From Paraburkholderia phenoliruptrix (lineage in GTDB: Bacteria; Pseudomonadota; Gammaproteobacteria; Burkholderiales; Burkholderiaceae): a stretch of 64,000 nt of DNA. The stretch is taken from assembly GCF_019511605.1 (NCBI RefSeq), contig NZ_JAEUAV010000001.1, positions 744,001 to 808,000 on the forward strand, read 5' to 3'. This document shows positions 26,929 through 36,592 of this stretch, piece after piece; positions within the stretch are counted from its first letter, which is position 1; each line of letters opens with the position of its first letter. Below the pieces are notes generated by a model, which had not been told where the DNA came from, searched no databases, and saw only the letters and a program-made list of their open reading frames with translations. A program made the translations under genes and the position numbers.

Positions 26929-27015
26929 ATGATGCGTTACCCGTACGACCTGCTTGTCGCCGCGTGTCTTGCCATCATCGTCATGGCGGCCTCGATCGGC
27001 CTCGCGCTGAACTGA
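26929..27015 (+). CDS. 28-residue single-span membrane microprotein
   Basis: A very short gene starting MMRYPYDLLVAACL, with one hydrophobic helix of about 20 residues and ending ...SIGLALN. AAGGTGGAA lies six bases before the ATG, a good ribosome binding site. The product should insert as a single membrane helix. No partner is evident; a LysE-type exporter is encoded convergently 28 bp beyond it. Confidence 0.55.
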   Translation: MMRYPYDLLVAACLAIIVMAASIGLALN

Positions 27016-27042
27016 ACGGCATACGACAGGCAGGCCGAGGGT

Positions 27043-27678
27043 TCAGCGCGTTTGCGTGGCAACGCGCAGCCCGAGCGAGATAAACAGCACGCCGATAATC
27101 TTGTTCTGCCAGCGGCGAAGCCACGTGAGACGCTTGACGAGTCTGCCCAGCGGGCGGATCGTCAACACGATCAAAGTGGTGTAAAGCGCGCTCATGCCGA
27201 CGAAAATCAGCCCCAGCACCGTGAACTGGAGAAACGTCGAACCGTGCTCGGGGTGCACGAACTGCGGCAGAAAGGCGAGAAAGAAGAGCGCGGTTTTAGG
27301 GTTGAGCACTTCGGCGGGAATGGCCTGAAAGAAGGCTTTGGACGCCGACACCGGCGCGCTCGCGGGCATATCGCCGCTGGCTGGTTTTTCGCGCAATGCC
27401 CGAATGCCGAGATAGACGAGATACAGCGCGCCGATCCACTTGACGGCGTTGAATGCGAGCGCAGAGGTCATCAGCAATGCTGAAAGGCCGACTGCCGCGC
27501 CGAGCGTGTGAACGAAGTCGCCGACGGCAATGCCCAGCCCCGTGAAAATGCCCGCCTTGCGTCCGCCATGCACCGTGCGCGTCAAAACCAGCAGCACGGC
27601 CGGCCCCGGAATCAGAAAAAGACCGAGCACGACGGCGACGAAGGTTCCTAAAGTGGATAACTCGAGCATGCTGTCCAT
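27043..27678 (-). CDS. LysE/RhtB family amino-acid exporter
   Basis: A 211-residue integral membrane protein with about six helices. The family signature is near the N-terminus (GLFLIPGPAVLLVLTRT), and the second conserved segment is EVLNPKTALFFLAFLPQFV. Members export amino acids or homoserine lactone-like compounds in exchange for protons. The specific substrate is unknown. The start at 27678 is supported by GGAGAC just upstream. A second member of the same family lies at 29361-29981, with only moderate similarity between them. Confidence 0.9.
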   Translation of the reverse strand: MDSMLELSTLGTFVAVVLGLFLIPGPAVLLVLTRTVHGGRKAGIFTGLGIAVGDFVHTLGAAVGLSALLMTSALAFNAVKWIGALYLVYLGIRALREKPASGDMPASAPVSASKAFFQAIPAEVLNPKTALFFLAFLPQFVHPEHGSTFLQFTVLGLIFVGMSALYTTLIVLTIRPLGRLVKRLTWLRRWQNKIIGVLFISLGLRVATQTR

Positions 27679-27830
27679 GGTGTCTCCGATTATTTTGCAG
27701 TCGTCCGTTTATGGACTGCAAAGTGTACCTCGCTTATCGAAGAGACCGCGTGGCAAACTCGCTATGATTCGGGGCGGCACCCGAACAGGGCGGCAAACCT
27801 TTTCATGTCAGGCTAGCGAGCGGAATTCCA

Positions 27831-28412
27831 GTGACTTACACGTTGTCGACGCGGCACATCCACGAACTCGAGGTTCGCAAGAGCCGGTTCATTGCGTATG
27901 CGATACCCGTGGAGGATCGCAACGCCGCGATGGACGAACTGCGCCGCCTGCGCGACGAGCATCCGGCCGCGACGCACGTGTGCTGGGCGCTGCTGGCAGG
28001 CGGCCAATCCGGCATGTCCGACGACGGCGAGCCCTCCGGCACGGCTGGCCGGCCGATTCTGGAGGTGCTGCGGCATCACGATCTGGACGGCGTGCTGGCC
28101 GCCGTGGTGCGCTACTACGGCGGCGTGAAGCTCGGCGCGGGCGGCCTCGTGCGCGCCTACACCGACGCCATCGCCTCCGCGCTGCTGGACGCGCCGCGCG
28201 TCGAACGGATTGCCCAAGGCTCGCTCGTCGTAGAAGTGAGCTACGCGGACGAAGCAAAGGTGCGGCGCTGGATCGAAGCGCAAGGCTACGCGCTCGCCGA
28301 TACCGCGCACGGCATGCTCGTGACAATGACGATCCGGCTGCCGGTCAATATGCTCGACGACGCACGGCGCGCATTGGTCGATATGACGCAAGGCAAAGCG
28401 GGCTTCTTTTGA
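27831..28412 (+). CDS. yigZ: YigZ/IMPACT family protein
   Basis: A 193-residue protein of the UPF0029 (IMPACT) family. The diagnostic segment is DDGEPSGTAGRPIL near residue 65, followed by VVRYYGGVKLGAGGLVRAY and a C-terminal ferredoxin-like domain (VEVSYADEAKVRRW). The eukaryotic relative IMPACT regulates translation through Gcn2; bacterial function is not established. The start is a GTG at 27831. It appears monocistronic, with divergent LysE behind it. Confidence 0.9.
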   Translation: MTYTLSTRHIHELEVRKSRFIAYAIPVEDRNAAMDELRRLRDEHPAATHVCWALLAGGQSGMSDDGEPSGTAGRPILEVLRHHDLDGVLAAVVRYYGGVKLGAGGLVRAYTDAIASALLDAPRVERIAQGSLVVEVSYADEAKVRRWIEAQGYALADTAHGMLVTMTIRLPVNMLDDARRALVDMTQGKAGFF

Positions 28413-28634
28413 TGTCGGCGGACTGACATCCATTTTGGAGATGGGTTGCGGGTGGGCACTGTTACCATGCTGCTCTCCCAGGCACGTATCACCACTTAAA
28501 GGGCCACTCCTCTGATCTCGACCGCCGCTTGTTCCCGCGCAGCGCCCGAATCGGCGCCGTACGCTTCGCATCTGTCGCAACTGGCGCATCTGGCGCCCGA
28601 GGCCGCGCACACAGCGGCGTCCCGGAAAAATACG

Positions 28635-29180
28635 GTGCTCAAGGGCTGCAGCGTAATCGCGCTGCCGTTGCTGCTGTCCGCCTGCTCCTGGTCCTGGTTC
28701 GGGCTGAACAGCAGCAGTTCGCCGCGCGCCGCGGCGGCTCCCGCCGGCTCGCTGAGCGTCGCGCCCGCGCGCGAGTTCGCGTACATGCCGGCGCTCGACG
28801 GGCGTGTATCGCCGAACCGCATCGAAAACACGGCCATGACCGGCGTCGTGCTGAAAAGCGAGGTAAGGGACGCGGTGCGCGAAAGCGTGGCAAACCACCT
28901 GAAGGTGGCAGGCTTTCATCTCGACGATAAGCGCAAAGTGCTGAGCGGGCGCATCGAAAAATTCAGCGTAGACGACGTTCGCTCGCCGGCCCTGTGGACG
29001 CTGCAGATGCGCTACGTAGTCACCGACGCGTCCACGCACCAGGTGGTGTTCTCGACCACCAAGACCGTCAAGCGCAAATCGCCGAAATTCACCAGCAACA
29101 CGATTGCAATCGAGGACACCGTGAAGCTGAGCGTCGACGCACTGGTGCAGGATGCCGGCTTCATCAAGGCAGTGAATTAG
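28635..29180 (+). CDS. Outer-membrane lipoprotein of unknown function
   Basis: A 181-residue protein with a short lipoprotein signal: hydrophobic core then LLLSACSW, where Cys17 is the predicted lipidation site. The mature part begins with a Ser/Ala-rich linker, then a soluble domain with alternating strands (VLKSEVRDAVRESVANHL, VLSGRIEKFSVDDV, LQMRYVVTD, VVFSTTKTVKRK). This resembles small envelope lipoproteins of the YajG type; I cannot assign a function. The start is a GTG at 28635. A serine follows the lipidated cysteine, which predicts outer-membrane sorting. Confidence 0.75.
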   Translation: MLKGCSVIALPLLLSACSWSWFGLNSSSSPRAAAAPAGSLSVAPAREFAYMPALDGRVSPNRIENTAMTGVVLKSEVRDAVRESVANHLKVAGFHLDDKRKVLSGRIEKFSVDDVRSPALWTLQMRYVVTDASTHQVVFSTTKTVKRKSPKFTSNTIAIEDTVKLSVDALVQDAGFIKAVN

Positions 29181-29360
29181 GCAACGCCAGGCGCCGCGCT
29201 CTGGCGTAGACACCTGCTGAGGCGCGGCCACCGTTTCGCTACAATCGGCAGCAGCGCATTGCAATGCTTGCTGTCGCTGCTGCCTGCTGCCTGCTCCACG
29301 TTTGCGCGCTTACGCCGCGCCCAAACCAGCGCCAATCAACGCACACCCTGCGAGGCACCC

Positions 29361-29981
29361 ATGTCCACGACCGCCTGGCTCTTCTTTCTTCCCGCCTGCT
29401 TCGCCATCAACCTCGCACCCGGGCCGAACAATCTCCTGTCGATCAACGTGGCCGCGCGGCACGGCTTCACGACTGCGTTCCTCGGTGGCAGCGGGCGGCT
29501 GCTTGCGTTCGCCGCGATGATCGTGCTGGCCGCGACCGGTCTCGCGGTCGTGCTGCACGCGTCGGAGTGGTTCTTTCTGACAATCAAACTGGCCGGCGCC
29601 GCGTACCTGATCTGGCTCGCCATTCAGTTGTGGCGCAGCGACGCGCCCGCCATCGACACCACGCACGCAGAGTCGGCCTCGCTCGCGAGAATAGCGCGGC
29701 AGGAGTTTCTCGTCGCCGCGGGCAACCCCAAAGCGATCCTGGTGTTCACCGCCTTTCTGCCGCAGTTCGTCGACATTGCGACGCCCATGCTGCCGCAGTT
29801 CGCCGCGCTTGGCGCCAGCTTTCTGGTGCTCGAATGCGTGGCGATAGCACTCTATTCGTGGGCCGGCATGCATCTGGGCAAATGGCTCGTGCGCGCACGC
29901 GTGAGACGCTGGTTCAATCGCTGCTGCGGCGCATTTCTCGCCGCCATCGGCGTGAGCTTTCTGCTCGTGCGGCGTACGTGA
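29361..29981 (+). CDS. LysE/RhtB family amino-acid exporter
   Basis: A 206-residue, roughly six-helix exporter. Signature: FFLPACFAINLAPGPNNLLS at the N-terminus, and FLVAAGNPKAILVFTAFLPQFV in the central segment. The ATG at 29361 follows GAGGC. It differs from the exporter at 27043 in the N-terminal sequence, so the two are not a recent duplication. Substrate unknown; the family exports amino acids and derivatives. Confidence 0.9.
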   Translation: MSTTAWLFFLPACFAINLAPGPNNLLSINVAARHGFTTAFLGGSGRLLAFAAMIVLAATGLAVVLHASEWFFLTIKLAGAAYLIWLAIQLWRSDAPAIDTTHAESASLARIARQEFLVAAGNPKAILVFTAFLPQFVDIATPMLPQFAALGASFLVLECVAIALYSWAGMHLGKWLVRARVRRWFNRCCGAFLAAIGVSFLLVRRT

Positions 29982-30161
29982 ACCGTGTGGCGTTCAAAGA
30001 GAGCCTTTGCTCACGTCCATAAGCAATTGCTAATGCACTTGCCGAGAAACTTTAACTATCGCTATAGACGTGGCGCCCCTATGCTCGATCAATGACCCGC
30101 CGCCGTGCTCGGCGACACGCGGTATGGGCGAGCGACTTCTCATAGTCACAGGAGCGGCATC

Positions 30162-31139
30162 ATGAAGATCTGCATCTTCGGAGCGGGAGCGATAGGCGGT
30201 TTGATGGGCGTGCAACTGGCACGCGCCGGCGCCGACGTGAGTTTCATCGCGCGCGGCGCGCATCTGGCGGCCATGCGGGAGCATGGCGCCCGGCTGATCA
30301 TGGACGGCGAGACGTTCAGCGCACCGGTACGCTGCACGTCGGACCCAAGCGAGCTCGGCGTGCAGGACCTCGTGATCATCACGTTGAAGGCGCACTCGCT
30401 GCCGGGCGTGGTCGACTCGATGCAACCGCTGCTCGGCAAGCACACGGCCATCGTGACCGGCGTGAACGGCATTCCGTATTGGTACTTCTATCAGCACGGC
30501 GGCAAGTTCGCCGGCACGCGGCTCACGAGCGTCGACCCCGACGGCAGTCAATGGACGAAGCTCGGCCCCGAGCGCGCGATTGGCTGCGTGCTTTATCCCG
30601 CGGCCGAAATCGTCGAGCCCGGCGTCATCAAGCATGTGTACGGCAAGAAGTTTCCGATCGGCGAGCCAAGCGGCGAACGCACGCCGCGTATTCAGCAATT
30701 TCACGAGATCATGCAGGCGGCGGGTTTCGAGGCGCCGATTCGCGACAACATTCGCGACGAGATCTGGCTGAAGCTGTGGGGCAACCTGTGCTTCAACCCG
30801 ATCAGCGCGCTCACGCACGCCACGCTCGACGTGCTCACGAGCGATCCGGGCACGCGCGCCGTATCGCGCACGATGATGCTCGAGGCCAAGCGCATCGCCG
30901 ACCAGTTCGGCGTGCATTTCCGTGTCGATGTCGAAAAGCGCATAGACGGCGCGGGCGCGGTCGGCGCGCATAAAACGTCGACGCTGGTCGATCTGGAAAA
31001 CCGCCGGCCGATGGAAATCGACCCGCTTCTGACCGTCGTGCAGGAGATGGGGCGTCTCGTCAACGAGCCCACGCCCACCATCGACGTGGTGCTCGCGCTC
31101 GTCAAGCTGCGCGAGCGGATGGCCTTGCAGGGCGCCTGA
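30162..31139 (+). CDS. panE: 2-dehydropantoate 2-reductase family protein
   Basis: A 325-residue NADPH-dependent reductase. The N-terminal Rossmann motif is CIFGAGAIGGLMG (residues 4-16); the catalytic-lysine segment is LVIITLKAHSLP, and the C-terminal helical domain contains EIWLKLWGNLCFNPISALT and the family's late conserved region around DVEKRIDGAGAVGAHKTSTLVDLE. PanE converts ketopantoate to pantoate in coenzyme A synthesis. Bacteria of this group often carry several paralogues that reduce other 2-ketoacids, so the exact substrate is open. AGGAG lies seven bases before the ATG. A bidirectional terminator follows. Confidence 0.82.
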   Translation: MKICIFGAGAIGGLMGVQLARAGADVSFIARGAHLAAMREHGARLIMDGETFSAPVRCTSDPSELGVQDLVIITLKAHSLPGVVDSMQPLLGKHTAIVTGVNGIPYWYFYQHGGKFAGTRLTSVDPDGSQWTKLGPERAIGCVLYPAAEIVEPGVIKHVYGKKFPIGEPSGERTPRIQQFHEIMQAAGFEAPIRDNIRDEIWLKLWGNLCFNPISALTHATLDVLTSDPGTRAVSRTMMLEAKRIADQFGVHFRVDVEKRIDGAGAVGAHKTSTLVDLENRRPMEIDPLLTVVQEMGRLVNEPTPTIDVVLALVKLRERMALQGA

Positions 31140-31177
31140 GTGGCATGCGTTCAGCGCGCGAGCCGTGGCATAAGTAG

Positions 31178-31207
31178 AAAAGGATCGGACGGCGTCCGAT
31201 CCTTTTT
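31178..31207. terminator. Bidirectional Rho-independent terminator
   Basis: A 9-bp perfect stem GGATCGGAC (31182-31190) pairs with GTCCGATCC (31194-31202) around a 3-base loop and is flanked by AAAA and TTTTT. It sits between the convergent panE-like gene and the aldehyde dehydrogenase gene and suits both. Confidence 0.9.
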
Positions 31208-31244
31208 CATTTGCGCGGGTACCGCACGGTCATTGCTCGCGCGG

Positions 31245-32690
31245 TCACTGGTCGATTGCGAGCCAGACCGCCTTCGGCTCGGTGAAGTTTTCAATTGCCA
31301 CGTCGCCGTGTTCGCGGCCAAAACCCGAATCGCCCGAACCGCCCCACGGCAGGCGCACGTCCGTGTAGCCGTAGGTATTGATCCAGACGGTGCCCGCCCG
31401 AAGGTCTCGCGCCACGCGATGCACGCGGCCAATGTCCGCGCTCCACACGCCGGCCGCGAGGCTATACAGCGTGCCGTTGGCAATGCGTATCGCGTCGGCT
31501 TCGTCATTGAAACGGATCACGCTTGCAACCGGTCCGAAGATCTCCTCCTGCGAAATACGCATTTCATGTTCGACGTTGGCGAACACCGTCGGCTCGACGA
31601 AGAAACCGCGCTCGCCGACGCGCGCGCCGCCCGCGACCAGCGACGCGCCTTCCGAGCGTCCGGCCTCGACATAGCCCAGTACGGTTTTCATTTGCGCGGC
31701 GGAGATCAGCGGCCCCATTGACGTTTCGCGCAGCGACGGGTCGCCCACCTTGATCGACTTGGCGCGCGCGGCGAGCCGCTCCACCACTTCGTCGTACACG
31801 TCGCGATGCGCGAGTATGCGCGAACCGGCCGAGCACACTTGCCCGGTGTTGAAGAAGATGCCCGACGCCGCGGCTCGCACGGCGTTGTCCAGGTTCGCAT
31901 CGGGGAAAATCAGGTTCGCCGACTTGCCGCCCAGCTCCAGCGTCACGCGCTTGAAGTTGCCCGCCGCGCCTTGCAGAATGCCGCGCCCCACCGAAGGCGA
32001 GCCGGTGAACGTGACCTTGTCCACGCCGGGATGCGCGACCAGCGCGTCGCCCACCACGCGCCCCTTGCCGGTGACGATATTCAGGACTCCCGGCGGCAGG
32101 CCCGCTTCGAGCGCAAGTTCACCGATTCGCAATGCGGTGAGCGGCGTGATCTCCGCTGGCTTGACAATCAGCGTGCAGCCGCACGCGAGCGCCGGCGCGA
32201 TTTTCCACATGCCGATCATCAACGGGAAATTCCACGGCACGATGGCTGCGACCACGCCAACCGGTTCGCGGATCGTGTAAGTCAGCGCATCCGGGCGAAC
32301 CGGCACCACCTGGCCGTTAATCTTGTCGCACCAGCCCGCGTAGTACTCGAGCGTATCGACCGCGGCCGGAATGTCCTGGCGCATGACGGCGGCAATCGGC
32401 TTGCCTGCGTCCAGACTTTCGAGCGCCGCGAGTTCATCGAGATTCGCACGCATCAGGCCGGCAAGCCGGGCCAGGATGCGGCCGCGCTCAGCCGCCTTGA
32501 TGCCGTTCCACACTTTCAGCGCCGCGCGCGCGGCACGCACCGCCGTGTCGACGTCGGCGGCGCTGCCCTGTGCAACGCGCGCAATCGGCTCTTCGGTGGC
32601 GGGATTGATGTCGACGGAATACTCGCCTGTGCCTGGCGGCAAGCGCTTGCCGTCGATCAACAGGTCATGGCTCACGAGGTCGGTCATCAT
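31245..32690 (-). CDS. NAD(P)+-dependent aldehyde dehydrogenase
   Basis: A 481-residue enzyme of the ALDH superfamily. Features in order: VPWNFPLMIGMWKIAPALACG with the catalytic Asn, TLELGGKS with the general-base Glu, GQVCSAGSR with the nucleophile Cys, and EEIFGPV near the C-terminus. It oxidises an aldehyde to the acid; sequence resembles the betaine/aminobutyraldehyde dehydrogenase groups, but the substrate is not fixed. AAGGAG precedes paired ATGs at 32690 and 32687. It lies 84 bp downstream of a LysR gene and the OxlT gene on the same strand, so it may be part of an oxalate or C2-acid unit. Confidence 0.9.
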   Translation of the reverse strand: MMTDLVSHDLLIDGKRLPPGTGEYSVDINPATEEPIARVAQGSAADVDTAVRAARAALKVWNGIKAAERGRILARLAGLMRANLDELAALESLDAGKPIAAVMRQDIPAAVDTLEYYAGWCDKINGQVVPVRPDALTYTIREPVGVVAAIVPWNFPLMIGMWKIAPALACGCTLIVKPAEITPLTALRIGELALEAGLPPGVLNIVTGKGRVVGDALVAHPGVDKVTFTGSPSVGRGILQGAAGNFKRVTLELGGKSANLIFPDANLDNAVRAAASGIFFNTGQVCSAGSRILAHRDVYDEVVERLAARAKSIKVGDPSLRETSMGPLISAAQMKTVLGYVEAGRSEGASLVAGGARVGERGFFVEPTVFANVEHEMRISQEEIFGPVASVIRFNDEADAIRIANGTLYSLAAGVWSADIGRVHRVARDLRAGTVWINTYGYTDVRLPWGGSGDSGFGREHGDVAIENFTEPKAVWLAIDQ

Positions 32691-32774
32691 GAATCTCCTT
32701 GCATGGGATGTTGCGTGGGCTGATTGCAGCAAGCCGGCCTGGGCAAGGCCGGCGCGGGCAAGGGCTGTGCACCG

Positions 32775-33809
32775 CTAGGGCTCGTGAAGCGCCGCGCCGC
32801 TGCGCGCGACCACCGGCCGTGACAATTCGCGCGACACTGGGTTCGACACGACATCCGCAGCGAGCTTTGGACCCGCGGCCGGCTCCACTTCAACGCTCGC
32901 ACCACCAGTACTCGAAGACGCCCCAGCGTGCTCCGCAAACTGCGCCCACGCAGCCGCGGCATTCGGCCTGAGCGAGCGGTTGCGGCGATGCACGAGCAGC
33001 GTCGCCAGGGTCACCTCGGGCACAAGCGGCCGGCTCACGAGCGATTCGCCGACAGTCGGCCAATGCGAGTCCACGGGCAGCACGCCGACGCCGAGCCCGA
33101 GTTCGACCATGCGCAGCACCGCCGCGACGTGCCCGAACTCCTGCACCGGCCGACGCTTCAAACCGTTCTCACTGAAGGCACGCTCGAGTGCCGCGCGCAC
33201 GCCGGCGTCGGCATTCAGAGTGACGAGCGACCAGTCGTGCAATTCGTCCCACGCGACGCTCGCGTGGCGCGCAAGCGGATGCGTCGACGGCATGACCGCG
33301 TGCAGCGGCGTGGTGAAAACCAGTTGCGCATGCAACTGATCGTTGGCAAGAGGCTCGGCCAGCGAGACCACGCCGAAATCCACCTCGCCGTGCTCGACAC
33401 TCGCCAGCACGCCGCTTTGCGCCTGGTCCTCCACGCTGACGAGCAGTTCCGGAAAAGCGCTCGCGCAACGCGCGAGCCCCTGCGCAACCCAACTCGACGA
33501 GAGCACCGGATTGCTCGCCAGCACCACCACGCCGCGGTGCCCTTCATACGCGGCCCGCTCTTCGCGCAAGGTCAGATCGATTTCATCGAGCAGGCGGCCG
33601 ATTCTTCGTTCGAGGCTCGCGCCCGCATGCGTCAGTTCAACCTGGCGCGTCGTGCGGTCGAACAGTTTCAGTTCGACCGCGTCTTCCAGCTCGCGCACGC
33701 AGCGGCTCACTGCGGACTGCGTCAGATCGAGTTCGCGCGCCGCACGCGTGAAGCTGCGTTCACGCGCTACGGCGACGAACACCCTGAGTTGCTGCAGCGA
33801 AACGTTCAT
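32775..33809 (-). CDS. LysR-family transcriptional regulator
   Basis: A 344-residue regulator. The N-terminal winged helix (LQQLRVFVAVARERSFTRAARELD, LTQSAVSRCVRELE) is followed by a linker helix and a periplasmic-binding-protein-like effector domain to about residue 300. The C-terminal 45 residues (SSSTGG, EPAAGP, VVARSG) are an unusual low-complexity extension. It is 34 bp downstream of the oxlT-like gene on the same strand, so it is probably transcribed with it, unlike the more common divergent arrangement. Confidence 0.9.
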   Translation of the reverse strand: MNVSLQQLRVFVAVARERSFTRAARELDLTQSAVSRCVRELEDAVELKLFDRTTRQVELTHAGASLERRIGRLLDEIDLTLREERAAYEGHRGVVVLASNPVLSSSWVAQGLARCASAFPELLVSVEDQAQSGVLASVEHGEVDFGVVSLAEPLANDQLHAQLVFTTPLHAVMPSTHPLARHASVAWDELHDWSLVTLNADAGVRAALERAFSENGLKRRPVQEFGHVAAVLRMVELGLGVGVLPVDSHWPTVGESLVSRPLVPEVTLATLLVHRRNRSLRPNAAAAWAQFAEHAGASSSTGGASVEVEPAAGPKLAADVVSNPVSRELSRPVVARSGAALHEP

Positions 33810-33843
33810 GACGTCATGGCCGGGGCGCGAACGGTTTGCGGGC

Positions 33844-35190
33844 CTATTCGCCGGTTTGCTCGGGCCAGTGGCTCAAGCGCGAGGCCTTGCCATTGCCCGC
33901 GACGGCCAGAACTCCCGCTTGCGGCTCGTCCTGCGAGTGAATCCAGCGCGAGCGCATTGGCGCAAGGATGAACTTCGCGGACACGCCCGCGGCAATCGTG
34001 ATTACCGCGGACACGGTGAACACGAGGCTCCATCCACCGGTTGCCGACAGCACGGAGGCAAGCGGCACCAGCAGCGAGGCCGTGCCCTTTGCCGTGTACA
34101 ACGTGCCCGCATTCGCCGCCGCGTACTTGCTGCCGAACGTGTCCGCGCAGATCGCCGGGAAGATCGAGAAAATCTCGCCCCAGAAGAGGAAGATCAAGGC
34201 GGCGAAGGTCATGAACGCATGCGGGTTCGTGCCGTACTCCATCATGCCGAGCAACGCGAGTCCTTCGCCGATGAAGATCAGGAACATCGTATTCTCGCGG
34301 CCGATCTTGTCGGAGATGAAACCGCACAACGGACGCGTGAAGCCGTTGCAGACGTTGTCGATGGAAAGCGTGGCGGTGAGCAGCGGCAGCGTGACGCCGA
34401 AGATCGTCATGGGAATGCGCGCGAGGCCCCAGTCTTTGGCGATCGGCCCGATCTGCGCGGTGGCCATCAGACCACCCGCTGCCACCGCGACGAACGACAC
34501 ATAGATTACCCAGAACACTGGTGTGCGGATCATCTGGCCAGGCGTGAGGTCGACCTTCGACACGGAGAACTTCTTCTTTGCCGGCGTATGCTGACGCAAG
34601 ACCGGTTTGACGAGCAGCATGGCGAGCAGCAGAATCGCCACGCCTTGCAGAATGCCGAAAAAGAAGAACGTGTGCTCGTAGCCCGAGCGCGTAATCATGT
34701 TCGCAATAGGAATCACGGTGACCGCCGCACCCGCACCGAAGCCGGCGGCTGTCAGGCCGGCTGCGAGACCGCGCCGGTCCGGAAACCATTTCAGCGCATT
34801 GCCGACGCACGTGCCGTACACGCCGCCCGCTCCAATGCCCGCGATCACCGCGGAAACGTAGAGCATGGGCAAGGTGGTCGCGTACGAGTTCATCACCCAC
34901 GCAACACCCGCGCACACGGCGCCGCCCGCCACCACCGGCCGCGGACCGAACTTGTCGACGAGCCAGCCTTCCAGCGGCACGAGCCACGTTTCGGTGAGGA
35001 TGAAAATGGCAAACGCCAGTTGAATGGAGGCCTGGCCCCAGTGATGCCGCGCGTCCATCGGCGCGACGAACAACGTCCATGCGTACTGCAGGTTCGCCAC
35101 CAACGCCATGCACACCATGCCGATGACGAGCTGCCACCAACGGTTCGCCCAGAATACGCGGGCCGTGGTCTGTTGAGTGATATCGTCCAT
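33844..35190 (-). CDS. oxlT: OxlT-type oxalate:formate antiporter (OFA family MFS)
   Basis: A 448-residue twelve-helix transporter of the major facilitator superfamily. It matches the oxalate/formate antiporter group closely: ANLQYAWTLFVAPM in helix 1, LTETWLVPLEGWLVDKFGPRPVV, GIGAGGVYGTCVGNALKWFPDRRGLAAGLT, and helix 11 SKYAAANAGTLYTAKGTA with the lysine that binds the dicarboxylate in OxlT. Exchange of oxalate for formate would support the CoA-transferase system encoded at 41-44 kb. It is divergent from a LysR gene 358 bp away and precedes another LysR and an aldehyde dehydrogenase. Confidence 0.9.
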   Translation of the reverse strand: MDDITQQTTARVFWANRWWQLVIGMVCMALVANLQYAWTLFVAPMDARHHWGQASIQLAFAIFILTETWLVPLEGWLVDKFGPRPVVAGGAVCAGVAWVMNSYATTLPMLYVSAVIAGIGAGGVYGTCVGNALKWFPDRRGLAAGLTAAGFGAGAAVTVIPIANMITRSGYEHTFFFFGILQGVAILLLAMLLVKPVLRQHTPAKKKFSVSKVDLTPGQMIRTPVFWVIYVSFVAVAAGGLMATAQIGPIAKDWGLARIPMTIFGVTLPLLTATLSIDNVCNGFTRPLCGFISDKIGRENTMFLIFIGEGLALLGMMEYGTNPHAFMTFAALIFLFWGEIFSIFPAICADTFGSKYAAANAGTLYTAKGTASLLVPLASVLSATGGWSLVFTVSAVITIAAGVSAKFILAPMRSRWIHSQDEPQAGVLAVAGNGKASRLSHWPEQTGE

Positions 35191-35548
35191 GTGCCTTGTC
35201 TCCGCAATTATTTAGTGCAGCCGGCCAACCGGCCGTGCTGTATGCGTCCCACCTTATCGTTATGACCGGAAAGCCTTGTCAATCCGGGAATGTTTAATCC
35301 TTAAAGCGCTTCCTTTAAAAAGCGATTTATTCATCGCCATTTGGGAAGTTCTTAATTCCGTCTAATCCGCTTTTGTTCTTCTTTTTCCGCCAGCCTGCCC
35401 CTCAGTCCCGCCACGCCTTGATGCAAGCGTTAACCCGAGTGTTGCGCCAGCTTTTCTTTGGTTGACCAACTCATGCTAGGGTCATTGCTGAATTACTAAT
35501 AATTAAAGTTTGTTATTATGTTGATTCACATTTGCTTATACATCGGCC
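35191..35548. promoter_or_regulatory. Divergent oxlT/lysR control region
   Basis: This 358-bp region separates the two divergent genes and is markedly more AT-rich than its surroundings. It holds an inverted repeat TAATAA-N10-TTATTA at 35497-35518, 31 bp before the LysR ATG, of a size and composition typical of LysR-type sites. Another stretch near 35300-35330 repeats TTAAAGCG and TTAAAAAGCG. No terminator or RNA gene is seen. Confidence 0.55.
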
Positions 35549-36496
35549 ATGACGATGCGCAATGCCACGCTGCGTCAATTGAAGGTGTTCGAGACCGTGG
35601 CGCGCCACCTGAGCTTTTCGCGCGCCGCCGAAGAGCTGCATCTCACGCAGCCCGCGGTCTCCACTCAGGTGCGTCAGCTCGAGGAGCACGCCGGCCTGCC
35701 GCTCTTCGAACAGCTCGGCAAGAAAATCTACCTCACGCCGGCCGGCACTGAAATGCTGCACTACAGCCGTGCGATCATTCAGCAGTTCCACGAAGTGGAC
35801 GAAGCGATGAGCCAGTTGAAGGGCGTCTCCGGCGGCAAGCTGAATGTCGCGGTGATCAGCGCCGGCGACTACTTCTTTCCGCGGCTGCTGGCCGAATTCA
35901 CGCGGCGCTATGCGGGCGTCGTGCTGAACCTCGCAGTGCACAATCGCGAAGAGCTTCTGCATCAGCTCGCGACCAACCAGACAGACCTTGCGGTCATGGT
36001 GCGTCCGCCGCACGAAATGGACGCCACCAACGAGCCGTTCGCGCCGCACCCTTACGTGATCGTGGCCGCGCCCACGCATCCGCTCGCGAACAAGCGCAAC
36101 ATCCGTTTCAGCCAGTTGGCCAACGAAGCCTTTATCGTCCGCGAGCGCGGCTCGGACACGTGGAATTCGATGGAAGAAGGTTTCGCGGGCCGACTCTCGA
36201 ATCTGAAGATTGCAATGGAGATCAAAAGCACCGAGACCATCAAGCAGGCAGTGATTGCAGGCATGGGCATCGCCTTCCTGTCTGCCCATACGATCAGCCT
36301 CGAATTGCAACTCGGCCACCTCGTCGTGCTCGACGTCGAAAGCTTTCCGGTCATGCTCAACTGGTACGTGGTTCATCGTAAGAACAAACGACTGCCGCCG
36401 GTTGCCGTGGCCTTTAAACGCTTCCTGATGGAAGAAGGCGCAAACCTGATCGAGAAGATCACTCGTGTGAAGGAATTGAGCGTCTATAAGCGATAG
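35549..36496 (+). CDS. LysR-family transcriptional regulator (CbbR-like)
   Basis: A 315-residue regulator of the CbbR-like branch. The helix-turn-helix region reads LRQLKVFETVARHLSFSRAAEE and LTQPAVSTQVRQLEE. The effector domain (from about residue 95, KLNVAVISAGDYFFPRLLAEF) lacks anything unusual. The CbbR branch controls Calvin-cycle and C1/C2 metabolism genes; its position opposite oxlT suggests a role in oxalate or formate use, which is inference. A second ATG at residue 3 is equally possible. The gene downstream has an independent ribosome binding site. Confidence 0.9.
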   Translation: MTMRNATLRQLKVFETVARHLSFSRAAEELHLTQPAVSTQVRQLEEHAGLPLFEQLGKKIYLTPAGTEMLHYSRAIIQQFHEVDEAMSQLKGVSGGKLNVAVISAGDYFFPRLLAEFTRRYAGVVLNLAVHNREELLHQLATNQTDLAVMVRPPHEMDATNEPFAPHPYVIVAAPTHPLANKRNIRFSQLANEAFIVRERGSDTWNSMEEGFAGRLSNLKIAMEIKSTETIKQAVIAGMGIAFLSAHTISLELQLGHLVVLDVESFPVMLNWYVVHRKNKRLPPVAVAFKRFLMEEGANLIEKITRVKELSVYKR

Positions 36497-36592
36497 GCTA
36501 TGAAGATCCAATAAAACTTTAACTATTGCAAATCGTTCAGTACTTCTATGCTGCAAGCGAGTTCCATCACTTGTCAGCCCAGGAGGCCGATC